In this document: piece after piece, positions 5,166 through 11,542 of the stretch
Layout of the letters: the number at the start of each line of letters is the position of its first letter
Numbering within the stretch: position 1 is the stretch's first letter
DNA from: JTS-RE9 sp964649195
Lineage (GTDB): Bacteria > Planctomycetota > Phycisphaerae > Phycisphaerales > Phycisphaeraceae
Length of the DNA: 11,542 nt
Direction: 5' to 3'
Assembly: GCA_964649195.1 (NCBI GenBank)
Contig: CAZYPK010000163.1
Span: 1-11,542, forward strand
The notes under the pieces: generated by a model
Database searches by the model: none
What the model was told of the DNA's origin: nothing
What the model saw: only the letters and a program-made list of their open reading frames with translations
Program-made: the position numbers and the translations under genes

Positions 5166-7730
5166 ATGGCCTTGCGGATCCGGCAACAACTGCTTGACAC
5201 GCTGAAGAACATCGATCGTCCCGGGATGTTCTGCACGAGCGGCCGGTTGCCATCGATGCTTCCGGGCCTCGAAGTGGCCGGCCTGGGGACGGTGGCTTTG
5301 CCGCTTGATAAACGACAGGCGGCGGCGCTCAAGGAACTGACCCGACAGGCGCCGTATGGCAAGGGACTGCGGACGCTGGTCGATGTCGATGTCCGCCGCG
5401 TCCGGGAGATCGACGCCGAGCAGGTCGCGCTGACGAACCCGCAGTGGCCGGACGTTTTGAAGCAGGCGGTCGGCGCCGTGCAATCCGCGCTGGGGCTGGA
5501 GAAGAAACAGAAACTCGAAGCCCATCTTTACAAGCTGCTGCTGTATGAACCGGGGAGTTTCTTTCTGGCGCATCGTGACGGCGAAAAGGTGGACCGCATG
5601 GTCGCCACGCTGGTGATCGCGCTGCCTTCGGCTCATGAAGGAGGGCAGCTTGTCGTTCGGCATGAGGGCCGGGAGCAGACCGTCGATTTCGGTCCGGCGA
5701 GCCGCTTCCAGACGCAGTTCGCCGCGTTCTACGCCGACTGCGAACACGAGGTCCGCCCCGTGACCAGCGGGTTCCGGCTGGCTCTGGTGTACAACCTGAC
5801 GCTGGAGAAATCGAAGCGAACGATCGCGGCGCCCACCAGCGGCGAACACATCGCCGAGGCGGCCCGTCTGCTCCGCCAGTGGAGCGGGCGGAGACCGGCG
5901 GTTTCCGATCAAACCGCCGACTCGGCGCCGTCGAAGCTGGCGGTGCTGCTCGATCATCAGTATTCCCAGGCCGGGTTGACCTGCGATGCGCTCAAGGGAA
6001 TCGATCGGGCCCGAGCCGACGTGTTGTTCGCCGCGGCCCGCGCGGCCGGCTGCGATGCGTCGCTGGCTTTGGTGACGTATTGGGAGAGCGGATCGGCGGA
6101 GCCGTCCGGCGGCTACGGCTACGGCTACGAATACGAGTATGGTCGCTCCCGCCGGTATCGCCGCTATGAACGCGACGACGACGACGAGGATGACGAGGAC
6201 GAGGACGGTGGCGAATACGATATGAGCGAGGTGTTCGACAGCAGCCTGACCGCCGAACATTTCAGCGATGCCGATGGCCACCCGTTGGCCTTCGGCAAGA
6301 TTCCGCTGGACGACGACGAGATCGTTTCAAGGCAGCCCTTGAGCGATGCCAAGCCGGACAAGCAAGATTTTGAAGGCTTCACCGGCAACGCCGGCATGAC
6401 GCTCGAACGCTGGTATCACCGCGCCGCCGTTTTGCTCTGGCCGACGGAATCCCGTTTCGATGTGCTCTGCGAAGCCGGCGTGAAAGCCGCCGTCGGCGGT
6501 CTCGAACAGATGATGTGGCGATGGAAGCAAGCGAAACCGAGCGAACGGAAGATCCTCAAGCAGCCCTGTCTCGAATTCGCCGGCCGGATCATCGCCCGTT
6601 GGCCGGAGCGGAAGTTCGCCTCCCGTTATTCTGCGAATCCTGGCTACGCGGACCATGACGATGAGGACGATGAGGATTTCGACGATGAAGGCGCGGATCG
6701 AAGCGTCTTCGGTGATGGCGGCGGCCCGGCGGACCGTGCCGCCACGAAAGCTCCGCCGCGCCCCCTGCTTTCCCTGCTGGAGGAATTGGGCGATCTCTCG
6801 CTGATCTCCGCATGGCTCCGTGGCGTCCTGGCGAAGGATGTGTCGGTCGATCCGGGCCAGACGCTCGGCAATCTCTGCGAGCAGCACGGTTGGACGACGT
6901 TCCAGGACGAGCTGCGGAAACTGTTTGAGAACACGTCCAACGAAACACTCGAACGCGATGCCCGGCTGCTGGCCGACTGGTCCCTGCGCAAGGATCAGGA
7001 TGCCGACCGCGGCAGGCTCTGCTCCCGACTGGCGCAGCGGATCATGTCGGCTGTGGAACATTGGGATCCGCAGCGGACGAAGCGTGAATGGCAGTCCCGA
7101 ATCGTCGATCTTCCCAACCTGCTGCCGCCGCTGACGCAGGCATTCCTCGCCTTGGAAGAGACGGAACTGTTCGAGCGGCTGGTGATTTACATCCTCGACC
7201 GGCCCAAAGCGTTCGACCTGACGACGGTCCAGGTTCCGGCATTGCTCAGCCTGGAGACATGGCTGAAAAGGAACATCAAACACACGTCCGCTCCGTTGCA
7301 TCGCTGGCTCGCGGCCGTGGCCGAGGAACTGGAGTCCCGCGCGTCCCATCCTCCGCAGGAACCCGCCGACTGGCGACGCGAATCCGCCATCGGCTGCAAT
7401 TGCGCCGACTGCAAGGAACTTGGCCGCTTCCTCAAAGACCCCAACGCGCAGACGGGCCGGTTCCCCTTGGCCGAGTCACGACGGCAACACCTCCATCACA
7501 TCATTGATCAAAAGAAACTCGACACGACCCACGCCACCGAGCGCAAAGGCCGACCCTATACGCTGGTCTGCACCAAGACCCAGGCATCTTACGAACGAGC
7601 GCTCCAGGCCCATCGCGTCGATCTCGATCACCAGGCGAAAATCCGACAACTGGCGGCATGGCACGAGGAGTTGACATCCGATCCTGATCGGCCAAGGGGC
7701 GATGCTCCCAAGCCGAAACAAAGGAGATGA
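5166..7730 (+). CDS. Large 2OG-Fe(II) oxygenase
   Basis: This 854-residue protein has an N-terminal 2-oxoglutarate/Fe(II) dioxygenase domain of the prolyl 4-hydroxylase type (about residues 100-210). The metal triad is H136-x-D138 and H194, and R204 is placed to bind 2-oxoglutarate. Such enzymes hydroxylate proteins or small molecules in the cytoplasm; the target is unknown. After it come a Tyr/Gly-rich patch (about 315-335), an acidic run (337-347) and a second acidic patch (496-511). The C-terminus has C744-x-C746-x2-C749 followed by H775, H777 and H778, a possible zinc site. I recall similar large proteins in fungi and other eukaryotes, which would need a search to confirm. The ATG at 5166 is preferred over the one at 5073 because the domain begins there and AGGAAAGG lies upstream, although about 10 nt away. 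There is no signal peptide. The next gene starts 4 nt after its stop. Confidence 0.88.
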   Translation: MALRIRQQLLDTLKNIDRPGMFCTSGRLPSMLPGLEVAGLGTVALPLDKRQAAALKELTRQAPYGKGLRTLVDVDVRRVREIDAEQVALTNPQWPDVLKQAVGAVQSALGLEKKQKLEAHLYKLLLYEPGSFFLAHRDGEKVDRMVATLVIALPSAHEGGQLVVRHEGREQTVDFGPASRFQTQFAAFYADCEHEVRPVTSGFRLALVYNLTLEKSKRTIAAPTSGEHIAEAARLLRQWSGRRPAVSDQTADSAPSKLAVLLDHQYSQAGLTCDALKGIDRARADVLFAAARAAGCDASLALVTYWESGSAEPSGGYGYGYEYEYGRSRRYRRYERDDDDEDDEDEDGGEYDMSEVFDSSLTAEHFSDADGHPLAFGKIPLDDDEIVSRQPLSDAKPDKQDFEGFTGNAGMTLERWYHRAAVLLWPTESRFDVLCEAGVKAAVGGLEQMMWRWKQAKPSERKILKQPCLEFAGRIIARWPERKFASRYSANPGYADHDDEDDEDFDDEGADRSVFGDGGGPADRAATKAPPRPLLSLLEELGDLSLISAWLRGVLAKDVSVDPGQTLGNLCEQHGWTTFQDELRKLFENTSNETLERDARLLADWSLRKDQDADRGRLCSRLAQRIMSAVEHWDPQRTKREWQSRIVDLPNLLPPLTQAFLALEETELFERLVIYILDRPKAFDLTTVQVPALLSLETWLKRNIKHTSAPLHRWLAAVAEELESRASHPPQEPADWRRESAIGCNCADCKELGRFLKDPNAQTGRFPLAESRRQHLHHIIDQKKLDTTHATERKGRPYTLVCTKTQASYERALQAHRVDLDHQAKIRQLAAWHEELTSDPDRPRGDAPKPKQRR

Positions 7731-7734
7731 TCCC

Positions 7735-9390
7735 ATGAGCGAAGTCCGTTTGGTCGTGCGGGAGGCCGGACAGGATTGGTCCGGAACCATTCACGGGAGT
7801 TCGGCTGATCGCGCGATCGCAGCGCTCAGCGCCGATCCGGTCACGCTGGCGGAACTGGAAATCGCCTGTGGACGCTTCGAGAAGCCCGGTCCCAATCGCC
7901 GGTTTTTCTTGAACCTTTCGGCTGGGCTGTGCGATGAACCGCATGATGCCGGGCTGGTCGTCATCGACCTCGCGGCCCGTCTGGTGGTCGTGGATTCGAC
8001 TTATTCATCGCCCGGATCGAGCGGAACCGTCACCCATCACGATGGACACCGCGCCACGGGCACGCGGCTGTCCTATCACCTGGCGGACGATTGGCTGTTC
8101 GTGAGCGATTCATTCCAGTGGCCCGGCCTGGCGGAACAGCGGCGGCGGGAACGAGCCGCGCGTCCGCCGCTCGATGCCCGCGCCGTCTTCTATGGCCGAC
8201 CGCTGATCGAGTTCATCGCACGCGAAACATTCGCGGCCCACGCGCGGGAAACGACCGACTCCGCGGTCCAAAACGCGATCAAAGAGATTCACGCCGCCTG
8301 GCTGTTGACGCCACGCGACGACTTGGGGGGCGTCTGCCCGCGCGATGTCGCGCTCGAACGCCACGACCAGTTGATGTGGGATATGCAGGATCGAAGTGAG
8401 CAATGGTCGATGCTGAAGGAATGCCCGCCCGGACTGGACGAATCGTCATTCGCGTACCGCCACGGCGGCTTCGGCACGCACGAACTCGTTGAGTATTACG
8501 AACTGGTTCGTGAACTGCTCTGGTCCTGCTGGGAACGGCTCGACGAGTCGGGAAAAACGCAACCCATCACGGACGGATCGGAATCGCTCACCGTCGAAAA
8601 CTTTCTCACCAGCGAACTCCCTTACCTGGAACGGGTCCGCGACGAGTGGTTCGACGCACCCGACCCGGAATGTCACGGACGAACCCCGCGATCCATCATC
8701 GACCGCGAGCGGGCCCGGCTTCCCGAAGGCATGTCCGGCCATGACGCCATCGTTGACCCCGACTGCCCCTGTTGCCAGATGATGGCCGACATGCCCGGAC
8801 TGGCGTTCTGGAGTCTGGACAGCAGCAACATGGATGACGACTTCGCCTTCGACATCCACCATCGGACGCGCGAGGAATGGGAGGCGGAACAACGCGAGGC
8901 GGAGGAACACCGCCGGCGTTTCAACGCCGAATGGGCCGAACGCAAACGGCTGGGCGTGACGAACCCCGGCTTTGGCCAAGAGGACGAAAACGCCGTCTGG
9001 TCATCGAGCTTCTCCGTGGGAGACGCCCCCGATGTGCCGCTGGGCGTCCGCCTGTTCGGCATCGGCGGTCACCTCGCCGAGTTGATCGCCGATCTCCGCG
9101 GCGAACCCGCCGATTCATCCGCTCCGCCGAACGCCCAGCCGTTCATCGACCGGCTCAACCGCGACTTCGGCAACCTGCGCGAACTGCTGCAAAATTCCGA
9201 ACCGTCCCTCGCCGCGGCGCTCCTCGAACCGGTGACGGCCCGTTTCACCGAATCCCTGTCCGCCGTGGCCGCGGCCCGCCCCGACCTGTCCAAAAAATGC
9301 GAGTCGCTCACGAACAAAACGGCCAGGTTTTTGGATCCCCGTTCCTCGGAACCGACTTGGGATTCGGACGATTCGGACATTCCCTTTTGA
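7735..9390 (+). CDS. Unrecognised 551-residue protein paired with the oxygenase
   Basis: I do not recognise this family. It has no signal peptide or membrane helix, so it is probably cytoplasmic. Two similar motifs stand out: T-P-R-D-D-L-G-G-V-C-P-R-D at residues 192-204 and G-R-T-P-R-S-I-I-D at 315-323, suggesting related repeated units. A cysteine cluster, D-C-P-C-C, is at 343-347 and could bind metal. Residues 375-405 are rich in Glu, Arg and Trp and look helical, perhaps a coiled coil. The tail after about 535 is acidic and looks disordered. The ATG at 7735 is chosen because AAGGAGA lies 7 nt upstream; the frame extends back to 7702 into the oxygenase. The 4-nt gap implies co-translation, so it may be a substrate, adaptor or partner of the oxygenase. 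That is inference from position only. Confidence 0.85.
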   Translation: MSEVRLVVREAGQDWSGTIHGSSADRAIAALSADPVTLAELEIACGRFEKPGPNRRFFLNLSAGLCDEPHDAGLVVIDLAARLVVVDSTYSSPGSSGTVTHHDGHRATGTRLSYHLADDWLFVSDSFQWPGLAEQRRRERAARPPLDARAVFYGRPLIEFIARETFAAHARETTDSAVQNAIKEIHAAWLLTPRDDLGGVCPRDVALERHDQLMWDMQDRSEQWSMLKECPPGLDESSFAYRHGGFGTHELVEYYELVRELLWSCWERLDESGKTQPITDGSESLTVENFLTSELPYLERVRDEWFDAPDPECHGRTPRSIIDRERARLPEGMSGHDAIVDPDCPCCQMMADMPGLAFWSLDSSNMDDDFAFDIHHRTREEWEAEQREAEEHRRRFNAEWAERKRLGVTNPGFGQEDENAVWSSSFSVGDAPDVPLGVRLFGIGGHLAELIADLRGEPADSSAPPNAQPFIDRLNRDFGNLRELLQNSEPSLAAALLEPVTARFTESLSAVAAARPDLSKKCESLTNKTARFLDPRSSEPTWDSDDSDIPF

Positions 9391-9393
9391 ACC

Positions 9394-9426
9394 TCGCGGA
9401 GCCTCAGCCACCCCAAACTTCTCAAA
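9394..9426 (-). repeat. Partial copy of the 73-107 repeat arm
   Basis: The sequence GAGCCTCAGC-CACC followed by CAAACTTCTCAAA matches the reverse complement of the stretch around 61-100, with a short deletion. It begins 3 nt after the stop of the unrecognised partner gene. A GC-rich segment with CCCCGG follows to about 9440. Two diverged copies 9 kb apart show that the element is dispersed. Confidence 0.7.
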
Positions 9427-9503
9427 CCCCGGCCCCGGGGGCTTTGCGCTGCCACAAAAGATGGACACCCCCGGACGAAGAAGCCCGGAGACGGTGGAAC
9501 AAG

Positions 9504-9522
9504 TGATATCATTATGATATCA
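9504..9522. promoter_or_regulatory. Double-palindrome operator of the toxin-antitoxin pair
   Basis: TGATATCA occurs at 9504-9511 and again at 9515-9522, separated by TTA. Each is a perfect palindrome and their centres are 11 bp apart, about one helical turn, so two antitoxin dimers could bind on the same DNA face. A TATGAT -10-like box at 9513-9518 lies inside it, so binding would block transcription. The arrangement fits autorepression by FitA/VapB-type ribbon-helix-helix antitoxins. Confidence 0.8.
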
Positions 9523-9552
9523 TTCATCCGACGGACCCGAAGACGGTGAATC

Positions 9553-9780
9553 ATGAGCGACATCTTTATACGCGGACTGGACGGCAAGACGCTCCAGCGG
9601 CTCAAGGCGCGGGCGCGGCGCAACGGCCGCTCGCTGCAAGGCGAGGCCAAACTGATCCTGAAGAACGCGGCGGGGCATTCGCTCTCCGAAGCGTTGGCCG
9701 CCGCCGGCACATGGCGTAAAAAGCTTGGCAAGCGCTTCACGGATTCCGCAGATCTGATACGTGAGGATCGAACGCGATGA
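9553..9780 (+). CDS. FitA/VapB-type ribbon-helix-helix antitoxin
   Basis: This 75-residue antitoxin should neutralise the PIN toxin encoded next and repress their shared promoter. Residues 1-40 fit a ribbon-helix-helix DNA-binding domain: an N-terminal strand S-D-I-F-I-R-G-L, then L-Q-R-L-K-A-R-A-R-R-N-G-R-S and a second helix, as in FitA. The C-terminal half (W-R-K-K-L-G-K-R-F) would be the toxin-binding tail. Its stop overlaps the toxin start by 4 nt (ATGA), the usual arrangement in these operons. The ribosome binding site is weak (GGTG at 9545-9548). A double TGATATCA operator lies about 30 nt upstream. No symbol is assigned because FitA and VapB names are used for several families. Confidence 0.9.
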   Translation: MSDIFIRGLDGKTLQRLKARARRNGRSLQGEAKLILKNAAGHSLSEALAAAGTWRKKLGKRFTDSADLIREDRTR

Positions 9781-10196
9781 AGGGCTTCGTGATCGACGCC
9801 AGTGTTCTGATCAAGTTGTTCTTCGAGGAAAAGCACTCGGAGACCCCCTCGCGATGGGTGAAGGGCGCCACGCGGCTGGCGGCGCCAGATCTGCTTTGGG
9901 TCGAAGCCGCCAACGTTGTCTGGAAGCGATCGCGTCGTGGCGAGATCACCGCCGAGCAGGCCGCGGCCGTCGTTACGGACATGCTCCGCGTCCCTGTCGA
10001 GACCAGCCCGGCTTTCGATCTGGTCGCGTCCGCCGCGGCGTTGGCCATCGACACTGGCCGTACCGTTTATGACAGCCTCTATCTGGCCCTGGCGATTCGT
10101 GAGAGCGTTCCGCTGCTCACCGGCGACGAGCGACTCGCCAACGCCCTGAGCGGCGGGCCGTTCGCCAAACACATCCGACGGGTCGGCGGAAAGTGA
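9777..10196 (+). CDS. vapC: VapC-family PIN-domain toxin
   Basis: This 139-residue PIN-domain endoribonuclease belongs to the VapC toxin group, which cleave RNA such as tRNA or rRNA using Mg2+ or Mn2+. The acidic active site is complete: D7 in I-D-A-S, E43 in V-E-A-A-N, D99 in Y-D-S-L-Y and D117 in T-G-D-E-R-L. Length is normal and the frame is intact, so the toxin should be active when released. It starts inside the antitoxin stop codon, with GAGGA at 9763-9767 9 nt upstream, so the two are translationally coupled. The RNA target is not predictable. Between its stop and the terminator at 10316 about 110 bp hold nothing recognisable. Confidence 0.93.
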   Translation: MKGFVIDASVLIKLFFEEKHSETPSRWVKGATRLAAPDLLWVEAANVVWKRSRRGEITAEQAAAVVTDMLRVPVETSPAFDLVASAAALAIDTGRTVYDSLYLALAIRESVPLLTGDERLANALSGGPFAKHIRRVGGK

Positions 10197-10315
10197 TCCC
10201 CGACGCCATCAGCGGCGATCCGCTCCGCCAGTTCTACAGACTTTCCCGTCAGATGTGACATCAGGATGTGTGAGCACCGACTTCAAGCACCTGCAAGCCT
10301 TGCGTTGACAAAAAA

Positions 10316-10341
10316 GCCGTTCGACTTTCTGGTCGAACGGC
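10316..10341 (-). terminator. Intrinsic terminator of tRNA-Pro
   Basis: GCCGTTCGAC (10316-10325) and GTCGAACGGC (10332-10341) form a perfect 10-bp stem with a 6-nt loop. Reading on the minus strand, an A-rich stretch precedes it and T6 follows (A6 at 10310-10315 on +), a classical rho-independent terminator 16 nt after the tRNA. On the + strand a shorter T4 follows, so it may also stop transcripts from the toxin operon. Confidence 0.92.
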
Positions 10342-10357
10342 CTTTTCTGAAAAAAAG

Positions 10358-10432
10358 TCGGGGTGACAGGATTCGAACCTGCGGCCTCGTCGACCCGAAC
10401 GACGCGCTCTAGCCAAGCTGAGCTACACCCCG
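10358..10432 (-). tRNA. tRNA-Pro (anticodon CGG)
   Basis: The acceptor stem CGGGGTG pairs with CACCCCG, with A as discriminator base. The anticodon stem CGTCG/CGACG encloses TTCGGGT, giving anticodon CGG, which reads CCG proline. The T arm contains GGTTCGAATCC. The 3' CCA is not encoded and a T7 run starts 1 nt after the discriminator. Promoter and terminator are both recognisable, so this is a self-contained single-gene unit. Confidence 0.96.
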
Positions 10433-10445
10433 TCGTAGGCGGAGG

Positions 10446-10474
10446 ATTGTAGGGGGGCGCGGACCGACTTGCAA
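10446..10474 (-). promoter_or_regulatory. Promoter of tRNA-Pro
   Basis: On the minus strand TTGCAA (10469-10474) and TACAAT (10446-10451) are separated by exactly 17 nt. Transcription would start near 10439, about 7 nt before the tRNA. The intervening DNA is GC-rich. This is the best-formed housekeeping promoter in the window. Confidence 0.75.
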
Positions 10475-10501
10475 AGGAGAGCGAATATTTTCAATCGCAA
10501 G

Positions 10502-11287
10502 TCATGGTGATCGCCCCTCTCGCTTGGGCTGCGGGAAGATTCGCCGATGGATCGCGTGGATGCGGGCCAGTTCCTCGATGGGTTTTTCGTGGTCATCGAC
10601 GCGCAGGTCGCGGTAGCGGTCGTTGAGGCCGGCGTAGCCCCAGCCTTCGCGGACGATCAGCAGCGCGGCCGACTGCATGCCGCGCGTGTCGCCGCCTTGT
10701 TCCTGGCCGGCGGCGAGGGCGGCGATGAGGCGGTCGCCCAGGTCGCCTTTGGCCGATTCGAACGCCGTCGCCATCGCATCGATCACTTTTTCACCGGCGA
10801 GGATGTTGCCCTGCACGGCGAAGTGTTTGCCGGTCTTGCCGCCGGCCCAGGCGTTGCACTTGGCGCCGGTGAAGGTGGCCGGTTCGCCCTTGGCGTTGAT
10901 CAGGCCCAGTTGGCGAAAGTCGCGGCCGCGGTCGGCTTCGGTGAGCAGTTTGATGATGTCCGCCGGTGCGGTGTTCTTCTCCAGCAGGGCGATCGCCTGC
11001 GGGCCGTAGGTGGTGTTCGCATAGGCTTGTGTGGCCACCGCGCCGACGCCGGCCTTCGCATAAGGCACCACCGCGCCGACGGCAACAAACTTCGACTGCA
11101 CCGCGATACCCAATTCCTGCGTGTCAGGATCGAAGGCGACGATGGAGAAGGTGGCGACCGGAGGCGGGGCGGGCGCGGGGGATGAATGACAGGCAGGGAG
11201 CAAGAAGAGGGAAATGAACATGATGAAGAAACGCGCGGTGAACGCGGTCGCAAGGCGTGAAGAGCGGCGGTTGTTCATGCGGAACAT
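10502..11287 (-). CDS. DUF1028 family lipoprotein
   Basis: This 261-residue protein belongs to DUF1028, a family placed with the Ntn-hydrolase fold whose substrate is unknown. The domain begins at T46-F-S-I-V-A-F-D-P and contains Q64-S-K-F, then P-Y-A-K-A-G-V-G-A-V-A-T-Q around 75-87 and V-Q-G-N-I-L at 158-163. In Ntn hydrolases an exposed N-terminal Thr, Ser or Cys is catalytic, so T46 is a candidate, but no processing has been shown here. Upstream is a hydrophobic segment (about 20-31) ending in L-P-A-C33, a probable lipobox, followed by a Pro/Ala-rich linker. It should therefore be anchored at the cell envelope. The start is uncertain: ATG at 11287 or 11278, neither with a clear ribosome binding site; the frame extends to 11455 but that part looks non-coding and crosses repeats. 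It is a single gene; no partner was seen. Confidence 0.88.
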   Translation of the reverse strand: MFRMNNRRSSRLATAFTARFFIMFISLFLLPACHSSPAPAPPPVATFSIVAFDPDTQELGIAVQSKFVAVGAVVPYAKAGVGAVATQAYANTTYGPQAIALLEKNTAPADIIKLLTEADRGRDFRQLGLINAKGEPATFTGAKCNAWAGGKTGKHFAVQGNILAGEKVIDAMATAFESAKGDLGDRLIAALAAGQEQGGDTRGMQSAALLIVREGWGYAGLNDRYRDLRVDDHEKPIEELARIHAIHRRIFPQPKREGRSP

Positions 11288-11306
11288 GATAATCCGAGTT
11301 CGGGAT

Positions 11307-11361
11307 AAGAGCCGCGACTCAACGAGTCGCGGACGCCCCCCGGAACAGCCTGAAAGGGCGC
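11307..11361. repeat. 55-bp direct repeat, copy 1
   Basis: This 55-bp segment is identical to 11488-11542. It contains the palindrome CCGCGACTC-AAC-GAGTCGCGG (11312-11332) followed by a C6 run and a GGAACAGCC tail. It begins 20 nt upstream of the lipoprotein start. The DNA between the copies (11362-11487) holds no convincing gene. Confidence 0.92.
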
Positions 11362-11457
11362 GGAACGCACCTGTTGCGTACAGCCTCGATCGGCGTCCGG
11401 TCGTTTTCGCGTCCGGTGATCCGCTGCGCGACGGCGCTCCATTCCTGTCGTTCACGT

Positions 11458-11478
11458 CCGCGACGTGTTACGTCGCGG
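11458..11478. repeat. Related 21-bp palindrome between the two copies
   Basis: CCGCGACGT (11458-11466), GTT, ACGTCGCGG (11470-11478) is a perfect 9-bp stem with a 3-nt loop. It shares the CCGCGAC/GTCGCGG skeleton and exact size with the palindromes in the direct repeats, but not the rest of the 55-bp unit. Its 3' half plus the following GGCTC can also pair with the start of copy 2, so alternative folds exist. Confidence 0.8.
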
Positions 11479-11487
11479 CTCACTCCC

Positions 11488-11542
11488 AAGAGCCGCGACT
11501 CAACGAGTCGCGGACGCCCCCCGGAACAGCCTGAAAGGGCGC
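11488..11542. repeat. 55-bp direct repeat, copy 2
   Basis: Identical to 11307-11361 over all 55 bp and running into the window edge, so the true repeat may be longer. The palindrome is at 11493-11513. Confidence 0.92.

Noticed and set aside
5112..6281. 389-codon minus-strand frame opposite the oxygenase
   Set aside because: The oxygenase frame carries a complete catalytic motif set; the opposite frame is compositionally biased and has no domain signature. The same applies to 6327-7349 and 9069-10172.
11307..11542. CRISPR array
   Set aside because: Only two copies of a 55-bp unit with a 126-bp gap, no regular spacers and no cas gene. The third palindrome is unlike the full unit.

Overview
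The window looks like a GC-rich chromosomal segment from a planctomycete or a close PVC-group relative. The main evidence is a secreted protein of the planctomycete-expanded TIGR03067 type, a Minf_1886-type protein, an ECF sigma factor with a cysteine-bearing C-terminal extension, and intergenic DNA full of heptamer tandem repeats and palindromic repeats. This placement is inference from recognised families. There is no rRNA or phylogenetic marker here, and no transposase or integrase was seen.

Layout. (1) At 1-1458 (+) there is a 35-bp-arm inverted repeat with a four-tract G-run in its loop, followed by an exported BNR/Asp-box sialidase-like protein. (2) At 4245-1619 (-) four co-directional genes read sigma factor, short-chain dehydrogenase, secreted TIGR03067-type protein, SnoaL/NTF2-like protein. 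A 27-bp dyad lies 13 nt before the sigma start, and a perfect 9-bp hairpin covers the dehydrogenase ribosome binding site. (3) At 4334-5002 (+) lie tRNA-Leu(UAA) and a Minf_1886-type gene. (4) At 5166-9390 (+) a two-gene unit encodes a large 2OG-Fe(II) oxygenase and an unrecognised 551-residue partner, 4 nt apart. (5) At 9504-10196 (+) a FitA/VapB-VapC toxin-antitoxin pair follows a double-palindrome operator. (6) At 10474-10316 (-) there is a complete tRNA-Pro(CGG) unit with promoter and terminator. (7) At 11287-10502 (-) is a DUF1028 lipoprotein, with a 55-bp direct repeat built around short palindromes upstream of it.

How the parts work together. The sigma-factor cluster is the best candidate for an undescribed regulatory unit: an ECF factor with a possible metal-binding tail heads a cluster encoding a redox enzyme, an exported protein and a SnoaL-fold protein, with candidate control at the promoter/leader and at dehydrogenase translation. 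The 2OG oxygenase and its partner are a second candidate: a tightly coupled pair in which both proteins carry cysteine clusters. The remaining genes look like ordinary chromosomal content. All functional links between neighbours are inferred from spacing and orientation.
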